The translations under genes were made by a program, and so were the position numbers. This document shows, one piece after another, positions 9,966 to 20,700 of a stretch of DNA of 21,516 nucleotides. This stretch comes from Fragilariopsis cylindrus CCMP1102 (taxonomy: Eukaryota > Bacillariophyta > Bacillariophyceae > Bacillariales > Bacillariaceae). Location: assembly GCA_900095095.1 (NCBI GenBank), contig FMBT01000702.1, forward strand, positions 1-21,516, written 5' to 3'. Each line of letters begins with the position of its first letter. Within the stretch, counting starts at the first letter, position 1. The notes beneath the pieces are model-generated. The model did not search any database, was not told where the DNA came from, and was given only the letters and a program-made list of their open reading frames with translations.

Positions 9966-10475
9966 CAACATTTCGATTGCCGCAGTGGTTGATGCCCCCG
10001 CAGTCGATTGATGATACTGATAGTGACATTGATATTGACGAAAAATTCGATGGTCGCAAGAAGGTCTTGCACCAGAGATGCTATTGATGGACAAACTCTG
10101 GTGGGTACCATCGGTTCTCTCCACTAGGGCTCTATTATATCATGGGCTTTCCAGCAAGATCAATTTTTCTCTATACACAGCACCCGTGACGTGGGTTCCC
10201 ATCCCCATTCTACTCTTTAATGTTATGTTCCATCCTCCGGATCAAACACCTACGTCGAAGGGTGTTACGCATTGGATTCACTGTTAGATCCACTTACTTT
10301 TCTCATGGGAGAAAGCCATCACGAGGACCATCACGCATTTCCTGATCGGGCCAAGAGACCACAACTTCTTGATTTGTCGTATTGGTTGTTCATAGCTCCG
10401 ATGTTGGCACTGGGATTGGCTTGGGATCCCAAGACTTACAATCATGGTGCGATAAAGAGGAGCAAAGTAGCATAA
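9312..10475 (+). CDS. Delta-9-type acyl desaturase, broken by three -1 frame changes
   Basis: Joined across frames, this is a membrane fatty-acid desaturase of the delta-9 (stearoyl-CoA/acyl-lipid) class, about 388 aa, which introduces a double bond into an acyl chain at the ER or plastid membrane. All three histidine boxes are present: HRFFAH (106-111), HRRHHKH followed by DDDPHSW, and ESHHEDHHAFP. The spacing from box 1 to box 2 (37 residues) matches animal enzymes exactly if one base is restored. The frame changes by -1 at about 9659 (after AAG TGT), 10066 (AAG GTC) and 10266 (GGT GTT). At each point a single missing base explains it and no GT-AG intron fits. A poly-Gln tract and acidic linker sit between boxes 2 and 3. 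There is no cytochrome b5 domain. It may be intact with read errors, or a pseudogene. The start is the ATG at 9312; the N-terminus is Asn/Thr-rich. Confidence 0.82.
9929..9961 (+). repeat. CAG repeat (11 units)
   Basis: Eleven CAG codons encode an 11-residue glutamine tract in the linker of the desaturase between histidine boxes 2 and 3. Confidence 0.9.
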
Positions 10476-11350
10476 CAAACTCAACGGACTATACAAAATA
10501 GTATTAGTACACGGATCAGTAAAACGACAATTGAAACTACTGTAACACTTACTCATTGAAAGCAGAAGGCACTCACTCACCCATCATAAAAGACTACAGT
10601 AAATAGTCTCTTCATATGGTGCTGACCACGCACGTAACTTGACACAACGATCGTACCGGTAGGAACGACCTTATTAAAGATAATGGATACAATTCAATTA
10701 TTGGCTAACTTCCTTCCTCATTGCCAGTACAAGTCCAATAGGTTAAAAACAGTCCTTGTTAGTATTGATTTAATGTACACTAGTATAGTATTGTCAAATT
10801 TTACACTTATTGAATTGATTCTCCTTGGTTGGCCCCTATTTGCTAGTTGTTTTTGTTGGTTGCTATTGTAGAATATAGAATAAATTATGCACAAGAGAAA
10901 AGCCCCATTGTCCCGTTTAAATGCAAAATAAAATTCACACATACTACAACAAATTGAAGACTGTACTAGTATGTCTGGTGTATTTAAATGCTGATTTTGC
11001 TGAATGCTAGAAATGCTAAGAATAGTAACTGCATTCTTGTGATGATATTATGATGGCAGACAGAGAGTGCGTGTGAATGTGTGCAAGAAGATGTAACAAA
11101 TATTTGATTGGAACCTATTGCCTATTTTCCAGGGTTTTTAAGTGCAACACTGGAAGAAATATTTTGCAGGATACCTACTGCTGCCAGTCAAAGGCCTTCA
11201 AGGGTGAAGTCAGAATACCTGTGCAACTCCGCTCAACAAAACCATCCTGTGTTAAGAGACACTATTTGTCATCAAGTTCCTCTCCACACGTCGCACCATC
11301 ATCACAATTAAAACCACAGTAGAAGTTCTTCGAAATACTGATATCGTCAG
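10476..11350. other. Intergenic stretch between desaturase and orphan gene
   Basis: The first 500 bp are AT-rich with nothing recognisable. From 11077 an ATG opens an 81-codon rightward frame (MCARRCNKYLIGTYC onward, ending at 11322) with protein-like composition; an alternative frame over the same bases also reads well from about 11108. Either could be a 5' exon of the downstream orphan gene, whose own frame has no ATG, but I could not settle a splice join. Confidence 0.35.
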
Positions 11351-11812
11351 TGGAATATTCGAATTTCTTACGAAAGTAACTATCGATGCTATGTTTTGGA
11401 ATTATCATCCAGTGACGGTGATGTGTTTTTAAATGAAAGCTGCGTCGAAGCCTATCGCAATTGGGAATATCAAAGAAATGCCGATACTATCTTCACCGCA
11501 GTTCTAAGGAGAGCTCTAGAACGTCAAAATCTTGCAGTGACAGTTGTCATTGACGAATCAACTGTTTTCGATAACATTTCTTCCGAATATCTGACGGCCG
11601 ATGATATTTTGAATTTGACTCGGGCCAATATGTTGACTAGCGATGTTAAGAAGAACGGATTGTGCCAAGAACTTGAGAAACAATTTAGGCATTCTATGTA
11701 TCATCATCGAAAGGATTTAGAGTATCGCAACGGAGAACAAGAAGAGGAATTTCTTGCACTAGTTTCCCAAGTTCGTAGAGTAAAGTCAGCATTGGGTGAT
11801 AATGATGATTAG
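11351..11812 (+). CDS. Orphan charged protein, 5' end unresolved
   Basis: The frame is open from 11342 to a TAG at 11810 and reads as real protein: SDGDVFLNESCVEAYRNWEY, then an acidic and helical stretch with TIFTAVLRRALERQNLAVTV, EYLTADDILNLTRANML and a Glu-rich end before SQVRRVKSALGDNDD. I recognise no domain. There is no in-frame ATG before residue 90 or so, so it must begin in an upstream exon; CGTCAG at 11350 is a reasonable acceptor in phase 0, and the open frame at 11077 is a candidate first exon. It may continue into the frame at 11802-11954 through an intron or a frameshift. It is mostly hydrophilic, with no signal peptide or membrane segment. Confidence 0.5.
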   Translation, partial: WNIRISYESNYRCYVLELSSSDGDVFLNESCVEAYRNWEYQRNADTIFTAVLRRALERQNLAVTVVIDESTVFDNISSEYLTADDILNLTRANMLTSDVKKNGLCQELEKQFRHSMYHHRKDLEYRNGEQEEEFLALVSQVRRVKSALGDNDD

Positions 11813-11954
11813 AAATACTGTAGTGTACCAAGTAACAGTGAACGTCCCACAGGAAACAAAATCGCTTTCAAAAGTTTTGCTTCTGCGGGCTGACAAGAAA
11901 TTTGACGAAGCGAAAGGGGAATGCGGGTACGGTGACATTTTCGAATTGAATTGA
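11802..11954 (+). CDS. Short overlapping frame, probable C-terminal part of the orphan gene
   Basis: Starting at ATG ATG, 50 codons read MMIRNTVVYQVTVNVPQETK then SLSKVLLLRADKKFDEAKGE and end CGYGDIFELN before TGA. The composition is clearly protein-like and different from the AT-rich flank that follows. It overlaps the end of the upstream frame by 11 nt and is offset by +1. The simplest reading is that it is the true C-terminus of the same gene, joined by a frame change near 11790-11810 or a very short intron; a separate small gene is less likely. No family is recognised. Confidence 0.35.
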   Translation: MMIRNTVVYQVTVNVPQETKSLSKVLLLRADKKFDEAKGECGYGDIFELN

Positions 11955-12279
11955 TTTCTCATGACATGCAGTAATGTAAATGATGTTATTGTATCCAAGC
12001 AAATAAAAAATTAAAGTATACTTTTTCAATTTCTTTCAACAAAATTACTAATTTTATTTCTTTATATTTTTTACATAAAAAACTTCTTCCAAAACGTGAA
12101 CATAATTCTTCATGACATCATTATTGCACGTTTACCAGCCGATCATTTCATATTCTTTCCACATGTATGGTAGAACTTACAACACTATATATCGAAGATT
12201 CGATTCAGCTACAGAGAAACGATAGCACAATACTATCTTCGTTCGTTCGTTCATCGCGACTCTACCCAATCCATCATCT
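11955..12279. other. Short AT-rich intergenic stretch between convergent genes
   Basis: These 325 bp hold the 3' flanks of the orphan gene and the leftward HIR gene. The sequence is T- and A-rich with no recognisable gene. TTCG runs (GTTCGTTCGTTC) occur near 12240-12252. Confidence 0.5.
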
Positions 12280-13857
12280 CTATGCGCGAGTTGCTGCATT
12301 AGCTTGCAACAACGAACCGCGAATTTCATCACCCATGTTACGACTGGTTGGTACAAATGTCGTACGGCAATGAGGTGAACTACCCACATCACGGATCATA
12401 TCAAAGTATTGTGTCAACAATAATAAATCCATGACATCCTTGGCATTTGCTGTTGTTTCACTGGAAAATTCCACAATACTATTTTGTATTCAAAAGAAGA
12501 AAGAAACAGGCAATGTACGTGTACGTGGAATGTATGTTAGAAAAGAAATTTACACACACCAACAAACAAACAAACAGAACAACTGATTTAAGTTTCAGTT
12601 GTATTATTATTACTGATTGTTCCAGTTCCTCTATCCTACCTACCTTTCACGTAATCCATCCACAATAGCCTTTCTTTGACGAGACACACCCACACCACTG
12701 AGATATAACGCTTCGGCACCCGCTTCCGCACTTTTGACTTGTAAGATCTTATCTCCCTCGGCACGTTCCGCCACCGCATACTTCAACCGTTTACTGGAAT
12801 TGATTTCATTCATAGCATTCTTGACACGTTGGTCCGGATCTAAATCCGTGATCAAGGTTTGTAGGATTTGATACCCGTACCTATAGAGTAAAATAAATAG
12901 AATAGAATATAATTTTGAAATATAAAATGTACAATTTTGAGAAGAAGAATAAAATAATAGAACATGGGACGGAACGGCACACACATCCGTTCGGAAAAAA
13001 AAAAAAAAAACGAATGTAATTTTTGCTCGTTGAAATTGAATTGAACAGTACAAAACTTCAAGAGTCAATTCGAATAGGAACGAAACAGCGATCAATACAT
13101 CTCCAAACAACACAACACAAATGCCGACAGACAGTTTGAGAAACAAAAAAACACAAAAGTAAATGTTATAACTAACTTACGATGTAAAGGATTCCGATAA
13201 AGCATTCTTGACAGAGGACGCTAATTCCTCTTTGGCCTCAAAAGCAGCATCCAGTTCCAGTGTTGGTAAGGTAGCTCTCATCACATCGTAAACGTGAGCA
13301 CTATATTTTTGAAAATTTATATAGGAGGAATAGAAAATAAGATTTTGCAATGTGAGTCGTGAGTGAGCAACATGACAGCGAGAGAGGAAATTAATTTGAT
13401 GAATTGAACCGAATGAATGAATGAAAACAACTTTGAGGATATGCAACGAACAACACAAAAGCAGCAAACAAAACAAATAAATAAATAAAACATTCTCAAC
13501 AACAAGATCGAACAAGAAACATTTAGAAAAAAAAAAGAAGAGAACAACAAAAAAAAAGAACAAAACTCACGTGATTTGTTGTGCTGGATTAGTCAAGGCA
13601 TAAAATGCCTCAAAGACATTTTCACGTAAGACTTGATATTGTACCGATACCACTGCTGTTAAAAAAACATTGTCGAGTGTCTTGGTTTCTACACGCACAT
13701 CAATTTGTTGAACACGGAACGATAACCGACCGACTAATTGTTCCATTGGACAAATAGCAATCCCTAATCCCGGTTGTGACAAGCGTGAGAATTTACCCCA
13801 TTTTTCAATCACTCCCACCTCGGACGTACTGATTGTATAACAACATGGGATGCACAT
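12280..13857 (-). CDS. HIR-type band-7/SPFH protein (hypersensitive induced reaction family)
   Basis: Four exons give a 280-aa protein: 13571-13857, 13181-13300, 12644-12880 and 12280-12478. All three introns are GT-AG (13301-13570 GTGAGT, 12881-13180 GTAAGT, 12479-12643 GTAGGT), each in phase 2, and every join keeps frame. The protein matches plant HIR proteins along its whole length: MCIPCC start, [88 protein letters not shown] and [18 protein letters not shown] proteins form SPFH oligomers on membrane microdomains; in plants they take part in immune cell-death signalling, while in algae the role is unknown. There is no transmembrane helix; Cys2, Cys5 and Cys6 are candidate palmitoylation sites. 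The length equals the usual 280-290 aa. This is the most secure gene model in the window. Confidence 0.93.
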
Positions 13858-15386
13858 GATAATGATTCTTGATTTATAGTCTTAATATATAGAAAGCTAG
13901 ATATAATAATGTGATATTGTGTTGTTGTTGTTGTTTTTGTTAGCTGTTGACGTTGCGGTTTGTCTTCGCGTTGCTGCTGCTGTTTTGTTGATTGATTCGT
14001 GTCCCCGCGTGCTTTTAAGGCAAAGAAGTGAAGATCCAATATTAACGGGACGAATTGACGACTGCATAGAGGGTCGCGCGATGGTTTGATTCTTTGATTT
14101 GCTCAATTCGTGACGCATACGAGGAGACTGCTCGCTGCGCGAATGAAAATCACGCGAAAGGTTTGATGAGCTAAAAACCTCTTGAAAAAATGAAGAAGCC
14201 TGGTCAACCTTGTGTCAAACTTTAATTGATTGTGCATTAAGGTGTTGCCCAAAGAAGCTTACAATATTATTAAGATCCTTGGATATAAATAGTAAAAAAA
14301 TTCTAGCATGAGAAGGTGCAAAAGAAAATGATGAGGCAGCAGCGCAGGAGATTGTTCCAAAACAAACTTCCAGTACTTACTGTCTAATGTGGCACAATGC
14401 AATGGTCCTTGATCTTCATACATCATTGTTATCCTTCGTGCTTTAGAGCTCAGGATTTTGAGCTTTTTTGAAGATAGGGGGCAGGTTTGCATGTTGTGTT
14501 TATCTAGTTTAGTACTGCTTGAACATGCTCTATAGAAAAGTTACATTTTGTTTCGCCCATTCAAAATATTTGTTGGGGTTTGCTGTCTACAGTACTGTAC
14601 TTAATAAACACATCATGGTGGGCGGACCAGACGGGGGTATAGTAGTATCTCAGCTCAGATCAATGTAAAATTACAAAGTATAGTGAAGTTGTTGGACTGC
14701 TATCAAATCAATTGCTGCGTTTCATTAGATTCACGAAGGTACTGTAGATATTGTGGCATACTAATGCTGCAATATTTGTGGTTATTCTTCTGACTAGTTG
14801 CTTAACACAAAAACCTTTGAGGACACTTCAAACACCATCATAATCACTATGTCATCATCAGTAAAACCTCGCTAGCTATATTTATACATTCCATTTTTTT
14901 TTTACACTATAGAACAGTGTTGTGAATATTTCAAAATGTTGTAATTATAAATTTATATTATATTATATATGATGTGGTTTTGTATGTGTATGTTTTAAAA
15001 AATTAATCGGAAAAATAAAGGAAGTCAAAATGGTACAGATAATTCTTCTTGAAAAAGAATAAAAGTACAAAATAAATAGTTGTATACTGTATGTAAAATA
15101 GAAATGATATCAGAATCGTAATGCATGCATTCTGGCTGGTGTTTGCATAGCATTCGTAATAAAGAGGAAAGTAGGAAAAGAATAGCATGAATGTTGCTAC
15201 TACAAGGAAGAAAAAAAGCTTTTCTTTTTTCCAAAAATCTTTTGATGTCCTTCTTCATCTTCTTCTTCTGCTACTGCTTCGGTGGTGGTAAACAATAATG
15301 ATAAAATGTTGTTTGTTGTTGTTGTCCTTTCACTTTTCGCTCATTTGTTGTTTGGATAAACCCTTTAGTAGGAGGAGGACAGACAT
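13858..15386. other. Intergenic stretch, HIR promoter side and sHSP 3' flank
   Basis: The HIR promoter and leader lie at the left (13858 to about 14160), with GC-rich words such as GGTCGCGCGATGG and CACGCGAAAG. A minus-strand frame at 14259-14492 contains MYEDQGPLHCATLD followed by a GTAAGT donor (about 14384), reminiscent of an ankyrin-like exon, but no partner exon was found. The rest, especially 14880-15100, is very AT-rich with nothing recognisable. Confidence 0.4.
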
Positions 15387-15920
15387 CTATCTTTTGGGTG
15401 CGTATAACGTTAAACTTCCATTCCATGTCTTTGCAATAGCACGATCAATATCAATAATAGTTGCATCAATTTCTAATCGTCGATTAACAAGTCGTTGTCG
15501 TTTATGGTACGAACGTTCTTGTTGTTGTTGTTGTTCATAGTCGTCCTCCTGATATTGTTCCTCACTACTACTACTACTTATACTTGTACTTGTATTGCTA
15601 TTTTCCGTCGCTGTGGATGAAAATGATAATGATCTAGTACTTCTTGCACAACAACGTCGGTATCCACTAATTGTGATAATATTCTGTTGGAGTGTGAGAG
15701 TAACATCTTTACCATTGACATTGGGCATATCAATGGATAGTAAATAACATGTGTCATCTTCTTGTATCGTTATATCATTCCAAGAAATCATGCCATCCTC
15801 GGATCCAATATTCTTTATTACCGGACTACTACTCATATTCATATTCATCGTCGTCGTCGTCGTTGGTTGTCTACTAATGTTGTCGCTGCTGTTATGGTGA
15901 GAAGTAGTACACAGACACAT
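15387..15920 (-). CDS. Small heat-shock protein (alpha-crystallin/Hsp20 domain)
   Basis: This 177-aa protein carries an alpha-crystallin domain from about residue 50 to 176: TCYLLSIDMPNVNGKDVTLT, then NIITISGYRR, and at the end RRLEIDATIIDIDRAIAKTW with the NGSLTLYAPK strand, equivalent to the A-x-x-x-N-G-V-L signature. Such proteins are ATP-independent holdases that bind unfolding proteins, usually in the cytosol or nucleus. Between the ISGYRR strand and the RRLEID strand there is an insert of some 55 residues rich in Ser, Thr, Gln and Glu (about 90-145). No C-terminal I-x-I/V motif is seen; the protein stops directly after the domain. The start is ATG 15920; Met25, 27 or 29 are alternatives. 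It is intron-free. I looked upstream for clustered nGAAnnTTC heat-shock elements and saw no convincing array. Confidence 0.82.
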   Translation of the reverse strand: MCLCTTSHHNSSDNISRQPTTTTTMNMNMSSSPVIKNIGSEDGMISWNDITIQEDDTCYLLSIDMPNVNGKDVTLTLQQNIITISGYRRCCARSTRSLSFSSTATENSNTSTSISSSSSEEQYQEDDYEQQQQQERSYHKRQRLVNRRLEIDATIIDIDRAIAKTWNGSLTLYAPKR

Positions 15921-16390
15921 ATTATTCTAGTATTAATTTTATTGATTGATTGATTTCTATTATTGTTGACAGACAGGTAAGTTTTATGATATGATTACTT
16001 TGGCGTCGTAGCTACTTCTTCTAGTATCTACGGTAGTATAAGTTTGTGTGTTTCTTTTCTATCGAGTAGCTAACATGCATCGTCCCACAGATAGTTATTA
16101 TTACGACGATACAGTAGAAATATTACCACTAAGTTAGTCAGCTAGATGAGGTCCCCGTTATGATTGATTGCAATTGCATCAACAAGCAGATTGGCATTTT
16201 TTTTTCTCGTTTTATCGCGCTTTTAAATGCTCAGTTCTTAACGTGACGTGGACCATGCAAATGCAATTCATTCTGATGTTCTTTTCATTCTTCTGCGAAA
16301 AACAAAGTGACGTATAGCGCGCAATCCCGTGCACCTGCATTCTTCGTTCTTATAGTATTAGTAAGTTAGTCGTGTGTGCAATTTCATCTA

Positions 16391-16415
16391 GATCAGATCA
16401 GATCAGATCAGATCA
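16391..16415. repeat. GATCA pentanucleotide repeat (five units)
   Basis: Five perfect tandem copies of GATCA occur here. Each unit carries a GATC palindrome. It lies in non-coding DNA about 470 bp upstream of the sHSP gene. Confidence 0.9.
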
Positions 16416-17496
16416 GCAGCATTTCAATTTAATCAAATCTAATCTTTTCTACAGTATTGATTTTGATGATTGATTGATGGATCTACTCTACTGAAGTATT
16501 CCTTCATCTTGATTTGACTTGCACAGGAGCACAAAGTTACAAAATTGCTCACAGCTTGTCATGCATTCCATATACATTCTTTGTTTGTAACTTTATGTAG
16601 TAGTGCCAAAAGAACAATTCAATGATATTCTGATGATGTCATAATACATGTGACTGGGTGTAATGGCAAGACTAGTGCACTGTGTGTTATGTGTTATGTT
16701 TGACACGGTACGGGCTGCTGGCTCCATTGGAACAATTATGTTGAAGAAATACAGTAATATGCAGACCAATAATAAAGAAGCTACCCAAACAGGAAAGGAT
16801 CCACCATAAAACTGACTGGGGATTTATTTTACTGCTAAGAGTAATAGTCTTATTGTACTATGACTGGTTTTTGCTTAGAGAGTAGAGTTCTCTTCCAGGA
16901 AAGAACTTGACAATTATATATTGACAAAACTAAAAATATGCCAGCAATCAAACATCTAGTCGCATAATTATGTTTTGGAAGATGAGGTTGTTCCAATGAG
17001 ATGCAATACATAGAGTTTTGAAAGGACAGGAGTGCATTGTGATATATATGTGGGTGTTATGATCTCTGTTAGCTGCAACCGAAGATATCCTACTATCCTC
17101 CAACAAGAAGCAAGCAGAAGATACTACAGAACAATAGGATGTAGAAATACACCGTAGTAGCTGAATAATGATAGTAAACTAGGATACCATATTGGGTAGG
17201 GTAGGGTTGTGTCATGTCAGTCAGGTGTGTAGTAGTACAGTAGTACTATAAATGAGCCTCTTGAAACAAAACCACATTCTTGTTTTGCCTTACAATTGAT
17301 TGTATAGTATATACAGTATGATAATTTATACATAGTATTTAATTATGATAGCATCGTAATTTTCATAGTTTTCATACAATAATAACGCCCGCAATGATAC
17401 TTTTTCTTTTTAATGATAATACACTTCCAATGTTTCGAGGTGGCGTGTTCTTGGAACGGATATAAAATCCTAACAATTAAGCCTGTCACAAATTCT

Positions 17497-17546
17497 ATTG
17501 CCGCCAATAATTTTAATCACACAATACCGGTATGATGGGCGGCAAT
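17497..17546. repeat. Inverted repeat ATTGCCGCC / GGCGGCAAT
   Basis: Perfect 9-bp arms at 17497-17505 and 17538-17546 flank a 32-bp AT-rich spacer containing ACCGGT. It lies about 220 bp upstream of the ATG of the long acidic protein. It could be a paired binding site for a regulator; the spacer is long for a terminator-like hairpin. Confidence 0.6.
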
Positions 17547-17767
17547 AATAAAAATATCAAAATATAACTTAAAATGTTCCTCTCAAAATATTGCGCGCCA
17601 CTTCTTTTGTCTTTTACTGTGTCCTCATGATCTGTTCAATCCACATCAAAAAAGAGAGAAAAATCACAAAAAGGAGAGATACAGTAGAGAGATATTATAG
17701 AGATAAGGGGTAGTGTGTATAGTGTGTGTACAGTAGGACCTATGAGAAAACTGTGTATCAGTATTGT

Positions 17768-20700
17768 ATGGCTATTTCCGAGATGATGATGACGACGAAG
17801 ACGATATCGAAGGGAAAATACAGCACGCCCAATAACAAGTCCAACAACAACAAGGCGTCTAGTGCTAGTAGTGCTCCTCAATCTAAATCTAGATCTGAAG
17901 CATCACCATCGGGTGTTATTACGCAAGCACTACAGCAGAAGCAACAGCCGCAGCGACGTTTTCTGTTCGATGACGAGGACGACTATAGCAATAGCTTCGA
18001 TGATGACGATGATGATGACGATGATGATGATGATGATGATCACGATAGCTTTGATGATGATGATGATCTCGAGAGCGAAAGTGAAGTATTAAGTTTGATT
18101 TCTGTATCAGGATTTGTTGCAGAGGCTATGGTTGATGAGGTAATTCGTATCGGACGATCAGTGGTTGGTGTCGGTCAATGTCATGATAATGACAACACAA
18201 CAAATCATAGTCGAATTCCTGGTCGTGGTAAACGTTTAGAATTTGTATTTGATGAAAATGATAGAGTTGTTGATTTAGGCTTTTTCAAGCAGGAACCGTC
18301 GTCGTCGCCACCACCACCACCACCGTCAGCGCTCAAATCAGGAGGTACAATTAGTAATGCTAATATTAAACGTAGGACACATCGTTACGATAAAACTACT
18401 GATTTTGATTTTGATAATGATAATGATGATGAGGTTGATTTTCCTGATCCGGGTGATGCACTATTAATGGATTCTTCTGGTTTAGATGGTACACTTGACA
18501 AGATAGAATATTTTGCAAGAAATAACAGCTTCGTTAGTTGGACTATGGGTGTAGAAGATGAAAATGAAATAGAAAACTTGGAAATCGAGATCGAAAACGA
18601 TGAAATTGATATAGCTATGGCACGTGTACGAACTTTTACTTCTAGAAGTGAGAGAATTGATGCAAATAGTAATAGAAATGTTAGAAATAGTAGAAGTGAA
18701 ATCGATAATGTCGACGACGATGGCAACAGGTATGCTGATGCTGATGATGATCTTAGTGAAACACTTTCAACGATGGGAACAATATTCACTGATTTTATGC
18801 AGCAGCAGGAGGAACTGGGGACCACCGCGAGTGATGATGATGATGATGATGATGTATTTGATGATATTTCGGAAGAATCATCGTTATCAACTAATTCAAT
18901 AAATCTTAGTCTATTTAATGAGGATCTAATAAAAACAATTGAGGATGTTGTTGTTAATTCTGCTACCAATGTCACTACTTCTCCTAATGACTGTGATGAT
19001 CTTAATAACAGTTTCCAACAATATTATGACAACAAAGAAGTTGTTTATAATAATCCCACCAATGATAATATCGATACTACTACTACCAATCTCCAACGCA
19101 TTTATAGTTGTAGTGATCAAAGGACCACCAGCAAACTCGGATTCTTTAAGAAAAGTCTCAGTAGTATCAGTGGTTGTTCCTCAAAGAGTTCAACGAATGT
19201 ACTGCTAATGAATAATAAAAGAATGATGAGTAGTAGAAGACAGGAAGAGGAGGAGGAAGAGGATGGAATTATTTTTCATGATGAAAATGATACAAGAATA
19301 ATGAATGATATGTATGTGGACATAATACCCGTTCTCAAACAGATTCCAATTACGAATAAGGGGAAAGTCAATAATAATAGTAATAATAATACCCAACCAC
19401 AAGCCAACCAACATCAACTTGAGCGAGAGCTACCTGAAAAATCATCATCAACTGGTAGCAGCGATCGTCGCGGGCGGCGCAATAATCAAGACCAAGGAAT
19501 CGTGTACAACCGTGAAACATTCGCTGCTTCGACGACAACTGCGTCTCCACCTACAAATAATGCATCATCATCAGCTGATGCTGTTGTCATAAATAATAAG
19601 AATGTTGGTAATACAAGTTACGAATATCATTATGATAACAAAGAAGTTGCTTATGAATCTTCCTCTGTTGTCAAAAATGTTGTCAAGGCGGTCAACAATG
19701 ATAACGAAGAATGTAATATAGATAGTAATCATCATAAGCGTTTTGGTCTAATACCAACCAATAAGAAGACCCGCACTAGCTTCGGTGTCAGAAGCATGGG
19801 CAGAATAAGGAGTACCATAATGTCAAAATCTTCTCGGCACAAGGATCAGGAAGACGATTATAGGAATCGCCTACAAAACCAAGATGAAGAGGCCGCCCTT
19901 GCGGAAGCGACTGCTGCAACCATGAAGGAGATCAGTCACCAAACTGATCACTATGACATTGAAGACACGAATGATAATTATGCGAACGTCGATAACGATG
20001 GCAGCTCGGCTGTGAGACCAACTAGTAAAAAAATATTAAGAAGCAATATCAAGAGGAGCAATAATAGTAGGGAGAATGCCAGCACCGAACGTTGCGACTC
20101 TGAAATTTTCATTAACACGAAGAAGAAGATAGTTACCAGCGCCTCCACCAAGATGGTGAACACCACCAATTCGACTGCTGTATCATCTAAAAAACTTGCT
20201 ACTAGCAAAATCAAGAAGATTAGCAGCAAATGGAGCGGCGTCGAGGTGTGTATCGACCTCGACGGTATCAATACCACCCCCACGCCGGCTGTAAAATCAA
20301 CCAACAAAGTCGTCCATAGCAACACAAATAAGAACGTCGAGTCTAATCGTACCAACATAGCAGCTACCGACGACTCTAAGGTCGTCACTACTAGCGATTT
20401 GGCTGTACTATCAAACAAAACAATCATTGGGAGCAATTTCAAGAAGAGCGGCAGCAAGGAGAACGTCGAGTCTAATCGTAAAGTTACCATCAAGTCAAAA
20501 GGGAGCGGTTTAGCTCTAAAACCAATGAGAAACGTCGCTACTAACAGCGCTAAGAAGAACAATATCAGCAGGAACGAGAACGAAGAATCCAACCATAATG
20601 TCATATCAACTAATAATAGTATACGGAAGCAAAAAGATGATAGCAATTGCAAGAACCATCAAGAGAAAGAATGCATTCTTAACCCAGAAGCCACTGCTGA

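Larger units (their letters stand above)
15921..17767. other. Long intergenic stretch between divergent genes
   Basis: This 1.85-kb region separates the leftward sHSP and the rightward long acidic protein, so it holds both promoters. It contains TGACGT half-CRE sites (about 16240 and 16308), a GATCA pentanucleotide repeat (16391-16415), and a 9-bp inverted repeat at 17497-17546. A minus-strand frame without a start (16593 to about 16822) includes a hydrophobic stretch FPVWVASLLLVCILLYFFNI but is within chance length for AT-rich DNA. No RNA gene is seen. Confidence 0.4.

Noticed and set aside
9650-10270. Programmed -1 ribosomal frameshifting in the desaturase
   Set aside because: None of the three sites is a slippery heptamer and no downstream structure is evident; three obligatory shifts would leave almost no product. 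Missing bases are simpler.
14259-14492. Minus-strand frame ending MYEDQGPLHCATLD before GTAAGT, ankyrin-like
   Set aside because: Only about 14 residues look like a repeat, no second exon or repeat was found nearby, and the remainder reads as non-coding.
15921-16330. Heat-shock elements upstream of the sHSP gene
   Set aside because: TTC and GAA triplets occur, but not in the alternating 2-nt-spaced array; the nearest (TTCTGCGAA) has the wrong spacing.
16593-16822. Minus-strand frame with a hydrophobic helix
   Set aside because: About 75 codons without a start near its beginning; a frame of this length is expected by chance somewhere in 1.8 kb of AT-rich DNA.
18385-18975. Long minus-strand frames opposite the long acidic gene, and similar ones opposite the BRCT gene
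   Set aside because: Their Ser/Leu/Ile-rich composition is the mirror of Asp/Asn/Ser-rich coding repeats on the plus strand; they are shadows.
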